From the NCBI GenBank assembly GCA_020635085.1, contig JACKAL010000002.1, positions 186,001 through 250,000 of the forward strand: a stretch of 64,000 nt of DNA. The letters are read 5' to 3'. The position numbers and the translations under genes are program-made. Below, piece by piece: positions 24,594 through 32,918 of the stretch; position 1 is the first letter of the stretch, and every line of letters starts with the position of its first letter. The notes under the pieces are model-generated. The model was not told the origin of the DNA and ran no database searches. It saw only the letters and a program-made list of their open reading frames with translations. The DNA comes from Pseudobdellovibrionaceae bacterium (GTDB taxonomy: Bacteria > Bdellovibrionota > Bdellovibrionia > Bdellovibrionales > JAGQZY01).

Positions 24594-26516
24594 CTATTTA
24601 TAACTACGTGATGTTAATTTAACGTGATCAAATTTTAGTTCCTCTTTATGACGAATCGGCTCCTCTGCGCCCTTGTACTCCCAGGCTGCCACATGGCAGA
24701 AGTTGCTATCGTCACGCTTGGCCTCGTTTTCGGGTGTTTGATGCTCTTCGCGGAAGTGGCCACCACAAGACTCTTCGCGCGTTAAAGCGTCTTTTGCCAT
24801 AAGCTCGGCAAGCTCAAAGAAGTCCGCCACGCGACCTGCTTTTTCCAACTCTTGATTGGTGTAATCTTTCGGGCCGGTGATTTTAACGTCTTTCCAAAAC
24901 TCCGCTTTAATAGACTTAATATCACCAATAACTTTTTTAAGCCCAGATGCGCTTCTCGACATTCCCACATTTTCCCAAACCTGCTGTCCCAACTCTTTGT
25001 GGAAATCATCTACCGTGCGCTTGCCGTTAATTTTCATTAATTTATCTAAACCTTCGCTTACATTTTTCTTTTCAGAGACAAAAATGCCATCATTGCTATC
25101 GATAGGTTTGATCTGCGACCCCTCACTGCCGATGTAGTTACCAATAGAGTACGGCACAATAAAATAACCGTCGGCAAGGCCTTGCATAAGCGCCGATGCG
25201 CCCAAACGATTGGCTCCGTGATCCGAGAAGTTGGCTTCGCCCGCCACAAACAAACCAGGAATAGTGCTTTGCAGATTATAATCCACCCACAGGCCGCCCA
25301 TAGTATAGTGAACCGCTGGGTAAATGCGCATGGGCACTTGATATGGATCCTCGCCGGCAATTTTTGCGTACATTTGGAAAAGGTTTCCGTATTTTTCCGA
25401 AATCGCCTCTTTGCCCAATCGTTGAATCGCATCTTTAAAATCAAGATAAACCGCTATACCCGTTGTGCCCACACCACGCCCTTCATCGACGCGGAACTTC
25501 GCTTGGCGGGAAGCCACATCGCGCGGAACCAAATTGCCGAAACTAGGATAAATGCGCTCTAAATAATAATCGCGTTCGTTCTCGGGGATTTGGCTTGGTG
25601 CGCGCTTGTCGCCTTTTTCTTTCGGCACCCACACGCGTCCATCGTTACGCAAGGATTCAGACATAAGGGTCAGCTTCGATTGGTAATCGCCCGACACCGG
25701 AATGCACGTAGGATGAATTTGTGTAAAGCAAGGATTGGCAAAGTAGGCGCCGCGCTTGTAACAACGCCAAGCCGCGGTGGCATTGGAGTTCATCGCATTG
25801 GTGGAAAGATAGAACACGTTACCATAACCGCCGGTTGCCAAAACAACGGCATCTGCCGCATGGGTTTCGATTTCTCCTGTGATGAGGTTTCGCACAATTA
25901 TGCCGCGGGCACGACCGTCGACAATAACCAAGTCCAACATCTCTCGACGTGGTAACACCTCTACTGTTTTCTTATCTGCTTGGCGCATAAGAGCTGAATA
26001 CGCACCCAACAATAATTGTTGGCCCGTTTGTCCGCGCGCATAGAATGTGCGCGACACCTGGGCGCCACCGAACGAGCGGTTATCTAAAAGACCGCCGTAC
26101 TCGCGGGCAAATGGAACTCCTTGGGCCACACACTGATCGATAATTTCTGTAGACAATTGTGCGAGACGATAAACGTTCGCTTCGCGCGCACGGAAATCGC
26201 CGCCCTTTACCGTATCATAGAAAAGACGATAAACAGAATCGCCATCGTTCTGATAGTTTTTTGCGGCATTGATCCCGCCCTGCGCCGCTATCGAATGCGC
26301 GCGTCGAGGGGAATCTTGAATACAAAAAGCTTTTACTTTGTAACCCATCTCGCCCATGGAAGCGGCGGCTGCCGCTCCCGCAAGCCCTGTTCCCACAACA
26401 ATGATGTTGTGTTTGCGTCGATTTGCCGGGTTGACAAGTTTCATGTGGAACTTGTGGCTGTCCCATTTTTTCTCTATTGGTCCTTCGGGAATTTTTGCAT
26501 CAAGCACTACTGACAT
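24594..26516 (-). CDS. sdhA: Succinate dehydrogenase/fumarate reductase flavoprotein subunit
   Basis: This subunit oxidises succinate to fumarate or runs the reverse, with covalently bound FAD. The dinucleotide loop VGTGLAGAAAA is at about residues 41-51 and RRAHSIAAQGGINA at 71-84 contains the flavinylated His74. The mid region has HPTCIP and the active-site segment with AGEANFSDHGANRLG. Length (640) agrees with the type that pairs with a single di-haem cytochrome b. It lies 8 bases downstream of sdhC and 11 upstream of sdhB, forming one operon. Confidence 0.95.
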   Translation of the reverse strand: MSVVLDAKIPEGPIEKKWDSHKFHMKLVNPANRRKHNIIVVGTGLAGAAAAASMGEMGYKVKAFCIQDSPRRAHSIAAQGGINAAKNYQNDGDSVYRLFYDTVKGGDFRAREANVYRLAQLSTEIIDQCVAQGVPFAREYGGLLDNRSFGGAQVSRTFYARGQTGQQLLLGAYSALMRQADKKTVEVLPRREMLDLVIVDGRARGIIVRNLITGEIETHAADAVVLATGGYGNVFYLSTNAMNSNATAAWRCYKRGAYFANPCFTQIHPTCIPVSGDYQSKLTLMSESLRNDGRVWVPKEKGDKRAPSQIPENERDYYLERIYPSFGNLVPRDVASRQAKFRVDEGRGVGTTGIAVYLDFKDAIQRLGKEAISEKYGNLFQMYAKIAGEDPYQVPMRIYPAVHYTMGGLWVDYNLQSTIPGLFVAGEANFSDHGANRLGASALMQGLADGYFIVPYSIGNYIGSEGSQIKPIDSNDGIFVSEKKNVSEGLDKLMKINGKRTVDDFHKELGQQVWENVGMSRSASGLKKVIGDIKSIKAEFWKDVKITGPKDYTNQELEKAGRVADFFELAELMAKDALTREESCGGHFREEHQTPENEAKRDDSNFCHVAAWEYKGAEEPIRHKEELKFDHVKLTSRSYK

Positions 26517-26524
26517 ACCGACTC

Positions 26525-27184
26525 CTAAAATGATGTCATAATGACGTAAAGGGGTTGTGAGATAAAACCAAGGGTGACAACAACGGCATACACCTTACCA
26601 AGCATTTTAATGCATGGCGTGTGCTTGGGGTGGTTCAGGCCCATCGTTTGAAAAAGCGATGAAACCCCATGGCTTAAGTGCCAGCCCAGAAGCATTAAAC
26701 ATACAACATACCCCATCACATAGGCCGGTTGCTGGAAGACTTCTACCACTAGGCTATGAAGGTCGCGCATTTGCACACCATCATAAGTGACAAATGTTTC
26801 TTTGCCATATTTAAATGTGATCAGATGATAAACAATAAAAAATAAAATAATTGTCCCGTGATAAATCATTGTGCGCGACGCAAGGCTCGTGCGTTTTTCT
26901 CCGTTGGGAGTCATGGCATATTTCTGTTCGCGCGCACTCTTATTTTTTAACGTCAGCACCACACCAAAAATCACATGGAAAACAAGCGTGCTCAATAGCG
27001 CCACTTCTGTTCCGTACAGCAACGGTTTGTTGGTAACGATCGCATGTGCATATTTGTTGTAAGCTTCCGCCCCCACCAAAATAAGCATATTTCCCGCCAT
27101 GTGTCCGAAAACAAACAGCGCCCACACTCCACCACACACACCCATGATCAGTTTTCGTCCCATAGAGGACTGAATTAAGCTCAC
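26525..27184 (-). CDS. sdhC: Succinate dehydrogenase cytochrome b558 subunit
   Basis: This is the membrane anchor with two haems b, found in type B succinate:quinone oxidoreductases that use a single anchor protein. About five membrane segments are visible, with histidines placed in them: FGHMAG near residue 28, VFHVIFG near 68, YHGTIILFFIVYHL near 110-122 and GWHLSHG near 170. No sdhD is present, consistent with this type, which usually works with menaquinone. The start is a GTG with AAGGAG about 7 bases upstream. Confidence 0.88.
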   Translation of the reverse strand: MSLIQSSMGRKLIMGVCGGVWALFVFGHMAGNMLILVGAEAYNKYAHAIVTNKPLLYGTEVALLSTLVFHVIFGVVLTLKNKSAREQKYAMTPNGEKRTSLASRTMIYHGTIILFFIVYHLITFKYGKETFVTYDGVQMRDLHSLVVEVFQQPAYVMGYVVCLMLLGWHLSHGVSSLFQTMGLNHPKHTPCIKMLGKVYAVVVTLGFISQPLYVIMTSF

Positions 27185-27437
27185 CTATGCACTCCTTGAA
27201 GAGTAATTTTTATTGAATAGTTATTGATTACTAGTTGTAACCAGTTTGTGATGTGATGTCTATGATGCATCCGCATTTGCTATTGTGATTCAAGTGTTTG
27301 ACGCGCCAAGTGGCTATATGGGGCTCCGCATTGGATTTGACCTTCTTGCTTTATTCTTAGGAAGATTTTTGCGATAAATCTCTCTATTGATTGGTGCCGC
27401 CAAGGGTGCGGTGTTCTCTTATTTAACTGGAGGTTCT
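27185..27437. promoter_or_regulatory. Divergent promoter region between sdhCAB and etfBA
   Basis: The 253 bases separate two divergent respiratory operons and must hold both promoters. I see AT-rich patches at 27200-27240 and TTGACG near 27298, but no pair of hexamers at good spacing. No long inverted repeat or RNA gene was found. Confidence 0.35.
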
Positions 27438-28214
27438 ATGCGCATTTTTGTGTGTATCAAACAAGTGCCTGATACGGAAACTCGTATCAAGCTCTCTGCC
27501 GACGCAGGTAAAATTGATGAAGCGGGTATTAAGTGGGTGATTAATCCTTACGATGAATTTGCTATCGAAGAGGCGATTAAATTTAAGGAGGCTAATCCGT
27601 CCGCACAAGTAACTGCCATAACCGTAGGCCCGAAAGCGCGCGTCAACAATGCCCTTTTAACCGCCATGGCCATGGGCGCGGATGATTCGATTCTCATCGA
27701 CTCTACTGAAAGCCTCGATGGTGTGCAAACAGCTAAAGCCTTGGCTGCCGCCATTCAAAAAGAAGGTGGAGCGCATCTGATTTACGCGGGAAAACTTTCT
27801 ATCGATGGCAGTACGTCTGCGGTGGGCCCCATGCTCGCGGAACTTTTGAAAATTCCCCATGTTTCCGTCGCCACAGAAATTACTTACTCCGGTAGCGCCC
27901 TTACCATAAAGCGTGAGGTTGAGGGTGGAACAATGGAAACCTACAAGGTGAACACTCCAGCTTTGATTGCCGCCAACAAAGGCTTAAACAAGCCGCGCTT
28001 TGCGAGTCTTCCGGGAATTATGAAAGCAAAGAAAAAACCGATTAAAGAAATTCCTACAAGTGATCTTGGGGTCACTGGCGCCAACAGTGCGGTCTCTTTC
28101 AGTCAGTTTGAACTACCGAAGGAGCGCGCTGCGTGTAAAATGATTGCTGGTGACGCCAAGGCACAGGCAAAAGAGTTGGTTCGTCTTCTTCGCGAAGAAG
28201 CCAAGGTTCTGTAA
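27438..28214 (+). CDS. etfB: Electron transfer flavoprotein beta subunit
   Basis: EtfB binds AMP and, with EtfA, carries electrons from acyl-CoA dehydrogenases to the quinone pool. The 258-residue product starts MRIFVCIKQVPDTETRI and has NPYDEFAIEEA near residue 37, and the late segment KPRFASLPGIMKAKKKPI typical of EtfB. I chose 27438 because TGGAGG lies 5-10 bases upstream and the family start matches; the frame is open 17 codons further upstream. It precedes etfA by 20 bases. Confidence 0.94.
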   Translation: MRIFVCIKQVPDTETRIKLSADAGKIDEAGIKWVINPYDEFAIEEAIKFKEANPSAQVTAITVGPKARVNNALLTAMAMGADDSILIDSTESLDGVQTAKALAAAIQKEGGAHLIYAGKLSIDGSTSAVGPMLAELLKIPHVSVATEITYSGSALTIKREVEGGTMETYKVNTPALIAANKGLNKPRFASLPGIMKAKKKPIKEIPTSDLGVTGANSAVSFSQFELPKERAACKMIAGDAKAQAKELVRLLREEAKVL

Positions 28215-28234
28215 TTTTCTGAGGAGTGATTAAA

Positions 28235-29179
28235 ATGAAAGTATTAATTTGTCTCGATTTTCAAGATGGCCATCTCAAAAATTCAACGCAAGAGCTGCTC
28301 ACTGTAGCGGGCGCTAGTGGTGCGGAAATTATTACGGTTGCTTTTGGCAACGGCGCTGATAAAATCTCCGACCTCGGCGATTGGGGAATCCAAAAGCATT
28401 ACGCGGGAACCTCCGGTGCCTTAGCGAAGCCCAGCCCCGAAGCCTATACGGATGCGATCCACAAAGTGCTCGCAAGTGAAAATTGCGATGTGGTCTTGGG
28501 TTCTTCCACAACAGTAAACAAAGATGTGTTTCCACGTTTAGCTATCCGCATGGATGGCGCCTTTATCAGCGACCTCACCGAGCTTAAACTGGCTCCCTTC
28601 GCCGCTCGCCGCCCTATGTATGCTGGAAAATGTACGGCTGCCGTTAACATTAAAGACGGTGTAAAAAAGTTTTTACTTGTGCGCCCCAATCAGCTCACGA
28701 TTAGCAATCCGAAAAAGGGTCGTGCTCCCGAGGTGGCCACCGTTGATGGGGCGGCGACGGGCACCGAACTTACTGACGTTGCTGGTGGTTCAACAAAAAC
28801 ACTAGATCTAACGGAAGCAAACATTATTATTTCCGGTGGTCGCGGGCTCAAAGAGGCCGACAAGTTTAAATTACTCTACGATATGGCCGAACCTCTTGGT
28901 GCAACTGTCGGTGCTTCCCGTGCGGTTGTGGATTTGGGTTGGGTTCCACACTCTATGCAGGTAGGACAAACCGGTAAAACCGTGGCACCGAGTTTATATA
29001 TTGCGTGTGGTATTTCTGGTGCAATTCAACACATCGCTGGAATGAGCAGCAGTAAAGTTATTGTCGCGATCAATACCGATGAAAAGGCGCCGATTTTTCA
29101 GAAATCCACCTATGGCATTGTCGGCGATATTTTTGAAATTGCTCCTGCTCTTACGGAAGAGTTTAAAGCCCTGAAGTAA
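28235..29179 (+). CDS. etfA: Electron transfer flavoprotein alpha subunit
   Basis: EtfA holds the redox-active FAD. The C-terminal FAD domain is intact: SGGRGLKEADKFKLL at about residues 207-221, GASRAVVDLGWVPHSMQVGQ at about 230, and CGISGAIQH with INTDEKAPIF after it. The start at 28235 follows GAGGAG by 9 bases; a GTG at 28226 overlaps that ribosome site and is unlikely. With etfB and nearby sdhCAB it supports respiration on acyl-CoA substrates. Confidence 0.94.
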   Translation: MKVLICLDFQDGHLKNSTQELLTVAGASGAEIITVAFGNGADKISDLGDWGIQKHYAGTSGALAKPSPEAYTDAIHKVLASENCDVVLGSSTTVNKDVFPRLAIRMDGAFISDLTELKLAPFAARRPMYAGKCTAAVNIKDGVKKFLLVRPNQLTISNPKKGRAPEVATVDGAATGTELTDVAGGSTKTLDLTEANIIISGGRGLKEADKFKLLYDMAEPLGATVGASRAVVDLGWVPHSMQVGQTGKTVAPSLYIACGISGAIQHIAGMSSSKVIVAINTDEKAPIFQKSTYGIVGDIFEIAPALTEEFKALK

Positions 29180-29185
29180 TTTTTT

Positions 29186-29830
29186 GTGCTACAAAAACTT
29201 TTACCCTATCTTGTTTATGTGATCTACACGCTGTTCAAATGGACCTGGCGTGTAGAAGTTTTCGAAAGCGAGAGCTTAAAGTCCTACATGAAAGAAAATA
29301 AATCGTTCGTGGTCGCCCATTGGCATCACGATGAGTTGGGTGTTTTACAATTACTTCCCAAATACCATGTCGCCTGCATGATCTCCCTAAGTAAAGATGG
29401 CGCGCTCATGGCCAAGGTAGTCGAGCTGATGGGTGCCAAGGTGGCGCGAGGTTCGTCTTCTCGCGGCGCCATACAAGCGTTAAAGGGTGTGCTCCGCCTC
29501 GCGCGCGAAGGACGCCGGCCAAGTATTGCGGTCGATGGTCCGCGCGGACCGATTTATAAAGTAAAGCCTGGCGTGGTAGAGATTGCACGCGTGATTAAGG
29601 CACCGATTTTTTGCATCTCCATGTGCAGTAGCAACTCTTTTATTTCCCGAAAATCCTGGAACAAACTAGAGCTTCCCTTGCCCTTTAGCCGTATGGTGCT
29701 GCGCTGGGGAGATGCAATCCATTACACTCCAGAGCGCTCGATGGATGAACACTGCATGCAAATCGAAAACGAACTGAATCGTCTTCGCCAAGAATGCTTC
29801 GATGACCTAGACAAAAGAATGGACTATTAG
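29186..29830 (+). CDS. DUF374 lysophospholipid-acyltransferase-like protein
   Basis: This 214-residue protein resembles the DUF374 branch of glycerolipid acyltransferases, often linked to lipid A or outer-membrane lipid synthesis. An N-terminal hydrophobic stretch is followed by AHWHHDEL at about residue 45 (the acyltransferase H-x4-D-like motif), the segment GAKVARGSSSRGA near 87-99, and VDGPRGP near 118-124. The start is a GTG 6 bases after etfA with no clear ribosome site, so coupling to etfA is likely. Acyl donor and acceptor are unknown. Confidence 0.8.
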   Translation: MLQKLLPYLVYVIYTLFKWTWRVEVFESESLKSYMKENKSFVVAHWHHDELGVLQLLPKYHVACMISLSKDGALMAKVVELMGAKVARGSSSRGAIQALKGVLRLAREGRRPSIAVDGPRGPIYKVKPGVVEIARVIKAPIFCISMCSSNSFISRKSWNKLELPLPFSRMVLRWGDAIHYTPERSMDEHCMQIENELNRLRQECFDDLDKRMDY

Positions 29831-29891
29831 TCGCCCCTCTCGTGACCTCTTTAAAAATTGTTGGTACTCTTCCTAAAAAGAGGTGTGAGCT

Positions 29892-30692
29892 ATGCGAACG
29901 TTTTTCTTTGTTGTTTTTGTGAGTTGTCTGTCACCATGGGCCCAAGCACAGGTAATCGCTAAAATTGGTTCTACAGAAATCACCCAAAAAGAATTCGATG
30001 AAAAATACAAACTTTTATCGCAACAGCTCATCGATGTGCCCGATCGTAAAACCGTATTAAACGACCTCATAAATTTTGAAGTGGGCGTGCAAGAGGCTCA
30101 CCGTCGTGGTATGGAGAAAGATCCTATTGTGCGCGATCGCATGCGCCAAGAGCTTTATAAGGGCTTTATCGAAAAAGAGTTGGGACCAAAGGTTGCCAAA
30201 CTCTCTGTGTCCGATAAAGAGATGCAAGCCTACTACGATCGTTATCCTGAAATTCGCATTAGCCAAATTATGATCGAAGTGCGCCCTGATGCCACCGCCG
30301 CACAAAGGGCCGAGGCTCTAACCCGCGCCAAAGAGATTTCCGCAAAGGTATCTAAGGGCGGGCGCGCTTTCGAAGATTTTGTAAAACTCTACAGTGATGA
30401 TGAAATGTCTAAAAATAATGGTGGTGATATCGGATGGCAGACGCGACTCACGCTATACCCCAGCCTTTATCGTGCTGCGACTCATTTAAAGAGCGGACAG
30501 ATCTCGGGCCTCGTCGACTCTCCATTTGGTTTTTTCATTGTCAAACTGACCGATAAAAAAACTTATAAAGATGCCGATCACGCCATGTTGCGCTTGGCCG
30601 TTCAAGAAGACAAAAAGAAGCAACTTTTTGATAGCTTCATTGGTGGCGTGCGGAAGGCGTATAAGGTTCAACTCAACAAAAGCTTTAAATAA
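29892..30692 (+). CDS. Periplasmic PpiC-type peptidyl-prolyl isomerase
   Basis: This is the first of three neighbouring parvulin/SurA-type folding factors. A signal peptide ends at about residue 19 (AQA). The N-terminal chaperone half begins KIGSTEITQKEFDEKY. The parvulin domain starts RISQIMIEV at about residue 115 and includes NNGGDIGW and the SPFGFFIVKL ending. Its role is likely folding of exported or outer-membrane proteins. The AGAGG ribosome site at 29880-29883 is complementary to CCTCT at 29846, so the start region may fold. Confidence 0.85.
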   Translation: MRTFFFVVFVSCLSPWAQAQVIAKIGSTEITQKEFDEKYKLLSQQLIDVPDRKTVLNDLINFEVGVQEAHRRGMEKDPIVRDRMRQELYKGFIEKELGPKVAKLSVSDKEMQAYYDRYPEIRISQIMIEVRPDATAAQRAEALTRAKEISAKVSKGGRAFEDFVKLYSDDEMSKNNGGDIGWQTRLTLYPSLYRAATHLKSGQISGLVDSPFGFFIVKLTDKKTYKDADHAMLRLAVQEDKKKQLFDSFIGGVRKAYKVQLNKSFK

Positions 30693-30699
30693 CTGCTCT

Positions 30700-30852
30700 G
30701 TTCGCGGGAGAGGGGCGGGATGGAAAAGGCCCGGCTCCTGCCTCGTCGGCATCGCCCTCACATAGTGTGAATATATTTTCTTCGTTTGTACGCTCGGGCG
30801 AACGCTTCCCGCTTGCCGCAGCACTTTTCCATCCCGCCCCTCTCCCGCGAAC
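30700..30852 (-). repeat. Long palindromic element, copy 1 (29-bp perfect terminal stem)
   Basis: The arms 30700-30728 and 30824-30852 are perfectly complementary over 29 bases, with 95 bases between them. Read on the minus strand, the inside opens with a 22-base segment (30800-30821) that matches 21 of 22 bases of 34177-34198. It closes with another (30732-30753) that matches 18 of 22 bases of 34227-34248. A smaller stem (TCGCCC/GGGCGA) and a TCACA-CTA-TGTGA hairpin lie between them. The element lies between two plus-strand chaperone genes, with its conserved strand antisense to both. Confidence 0.85.
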
Positions 30853-30925
30853 TCGCACTTATTTCTGCGCACAGGAAAGCTGGCATAGTAGTTTTGAGAA
30901 CGTGCAAGGTTGGATCGGCCGCCCC

Positions 30926-30954
30926 GTCATCCTGAGCAAATGCGAAGGATCTCC
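30926..30954 (+). repeat. REP-like short interspersed repeat (GTCATCCTGAGC...GAAGGATCTCC)
   Basis: This intergenic 29-mer begins GTCATCCTGAGC and ends GCGAAGGATCTCC. It has the form of a widespread bacterial repeat in which the central bases pair imperfectly (ATCC with GGAT). It sits 73 bases beyond the long palindromic element and 40 bases before the next gene. Only one copy is in the window, so the family call rests on recognition of the motif. Confidence 0.55.
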
Positions 30955-30993
30955 ATTTGTATCCTCGCTGGTCTTAAGTTATTGTGAGCACTC

Positions 30994-31917
30994 ATGGCGA
31001 AAAAAGTTTTGGCGTTTGTTCTTTTGTTGTTTTCCGTTGGGTGCTCGTGGTTTCATAGAGAGCACACGGTAATCGCGGCTCACGGTATTTCATTTAGTGA
31101 TACCTATTTTTCGGCGCGCCTGATTGAAAAGCTCAAGAATGTGGATGGAACAACGATAAAAGATCCCTTGGTAATTCGAACATTAAAGACCGCTCTTACG
31201 GAAGAACTGTTGGTTGAGGCGACATTGTATGGATGGGCAAAGAAAAATAACATTTCTTTTTCTGATAAGGAGATCAACGATTTTTTGCATCAGCAACTGG
31301 GAGACTCTGCGGCCCTCATGGAGGCGCAATCCGCGACAAACCTTGTGCGCGATGCTGTTTATATTCAGCTGATACAAGCGCGCGTGGCAAAAACATTTTC
31401 TGATGGCGTTGTGCCAACGGAAGAAGCGTTGAAAACACTTTATTCTCAGCATCAGAAGGTAGCGACTATGCCCCGAATGAAGCTTCGTCAGATTGTTGTC
31501 GCAGAAGAACATGAGGCCGACACATTGTTTGCCGCTATTAAATCCGGAAAAACCTCTTTTGAGGAGGCTGAAAAAAAATTCTCTCTCTTGCAGGGGTTTC
31601 GTCCTGATGATGAGCTACCCTTAATAAATCCACGGGACTCTGGGTTATTTGCCCCCCTAGAAAAAGTGGGGGTGGGTCTTTACCCGCGAATTTTAAAAAG
31701 TCATTTGGGGTATCACCTTGTAAAAGTGGTTCATGTAAAGAAAGATGCCACTCAGTCATTCGCCGCGTTACGACCTTCTCTGGAGATAGAATATAAAAGA
31801 CAGCGTGGACAGGAACTTTATTTGCAATGGTTGCATGACCACGCTAAAAAAGACACGGCGGTTATCGATGAACCGCGCTTGCTGTCAATAACTGCTGAAT
31901 ACCAGGAGACCTTTTAA
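30994..31917 (+). CDS. SurA/PpiC-like lipoprotein
   Basis: This 307-residue product has a signal sequence with a lipobox (SVGC at about residues 14-17), so it is a lipid-anchored member of the SurA-type group. The helical chaperone region runs to about residue 145. A degenerate parvulin domain follows, from MKLRQIVVAEEHEA to HLGYHLVKVVHV. Parvulin active-site residues are weakly conserved, so it may act only as a chaperone. The last base of its stop is shared with the ATG of the next surA-like gene (TAATG). Confidence 0.82.
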   Translation: MAKKVLAFVLLLFSVGCSWFHREHTVIAAHGISFSDTYFSARLIEKLKNVDGTTIKDPLVIRTLKTALTEELLVEATLYGWAKKNNISFSDKEINDFLHQQLGDSAALMEAQSATNLVRDAVYIQLIQARVAKTFSDGVVPTEEALKTLYSQHQKVATMPRMKLRQIVVAEEHEADTLFAAIKSGKTSFEEAEKKFSLLQGFRPDDELPLINPRDSGLFAPLEKVGVGLYPRILKSHLGYHLVKVVHVKKDATQSFAALRPSLEIEYKRQRGQELYLQWLHDHAKKDTAVIDEPRLLSITAEYQETF

Positions 31918-32843
31918 TGTTTGCGTTTCTTCTTATTGTATCGACTTTATTTGTTCGTGGCGAGGCCCTCGATGGTATTTATGCAACAGTCAACGATGAG
32001 ATTATTACAAACTCTGATGTGGACGAATATCGTCATCAACTCGAGTCGCGCCTTCTTTACGAAGATTTGCTATTCCCCGATGAAAAATCTATCAACGATG
32101 CTTTAAAAGATCGCAAGACACTTATTGATCGATTAATTGGTGAAAAAATTCTCGACTCCGAAGCAAAAAAAGCCGGCATTAATATTACCGATGAACGCGT
32201 CACCAAAGAAATTCAAGCGAAGGGTGGCGAAAAACATTTGGTTGCTCTACTGAAGCAAAAGGGGCTTACCATCAATGATTATCGCAATTTTTTAAAGAAA
32301 TCTTTGGCGCGACGAGAGGTGATCAATTATTTTGTTACCTCAAAAATTAAAATCTCCGACGATGATATTCTCGATTTCTATGTATCTGTTACCAAGGGTG
32401 CTGCTGGACAGGGATTTGAATACAATTTATCCCACATTCTGATTGATCCGCGCTCTACGAAGTCGCAAGAGGCGGCCCGCACTTTGGTGGAAGAGGCCAA
32501 ACGCGCCATTGATCAAGGACAATCTTTTGCCTCCGTTCACCGTCAGTTTGGCTCCAACAAAGATGACGCGTTTGGGGTGTTTAAGTCTGGAGAGATGTTG
32601 CCGGCGATTGAGGCCGCTATCACCCAATTGAAAACTGGGGAAGTGAGTGCCCCCGTTGAAACTCCCATGGGGATGCACTTGTTTCGTTTAAATTCAAAAC
32701 GTGTTGTTAATAATCCTGACTTCGAAAAACGCAAAGCGCAGATCCATCAAATTCTTTTTACCAAAAACTATGCCGAACAATTGAACTATTGGCTGTCGCA
32801 AAAAAGACGTACCGCTGTGGTTAAAATCAATGAGAAAAAATAG
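31917..32843 (+). CDS. SurA-like periplasmic chaperone / peptidyl-prolyl isomerase
   Basis: This is the closest of the three to SurA proper: signal peptide (about 1-17), then an N-terminal domain beginning DGIYATVNDEIITNSDV as in E. coli SurA. A single parvulin domain runs from NLSHILIDPR (about residue 175) to ETPMGMHLFRL (about 245). E. coli SurA has two parvulin domains; only one is present here. SurA escorts outer-membrane proteins to the Bam complex. It overlaps the upstream gene by one base and precedes pdxA by 75 bases, an order often seen around surA-pdxA. Confidence 0.87.
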   Translation: MFAFLLIVSTLFVRGEALDGIYATVNDEIITNSDVDEYRHQLESRLLYEDLLFPDEKSINDALKDRKTLIDRLIGEKILDSEAKKAGINITDERVTKEIQAKGGEKHLVALLKQKGLTINDYRNFLKKSLARREVINYFVTSKIKISDDDILDFYVSVTKGAAGQGFEYNLSHILIDPRSTKSQEAARTLVEEAKRAIDQGQSFASVHRQFGSNKDDAFGVFKSGEMLPAIEAAITQLKTGEVSAPVETPMGMHLFRLNSKRVVNNPDFEKRKAQIHQILFTKNYAEQLNYWLSQKRRTAVVKINEKK

Positions 32844-32918
32844 TCTGCATTTAAATCGGTTGATTTTTTTTACGCATATTTTTTTACACTCCTTCGTGCC
32901 GGGTGATATTTTTTCGAT

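Noticed and set aside
30700..30852. Palindromic element as a simple intrinsic terminator of the chaperone gene
   Set aside because: The stem is 29 bp with a 95-base interior and no T tract, and conserved inner strands are shared with a second copy; a plain terminator does not explain this.
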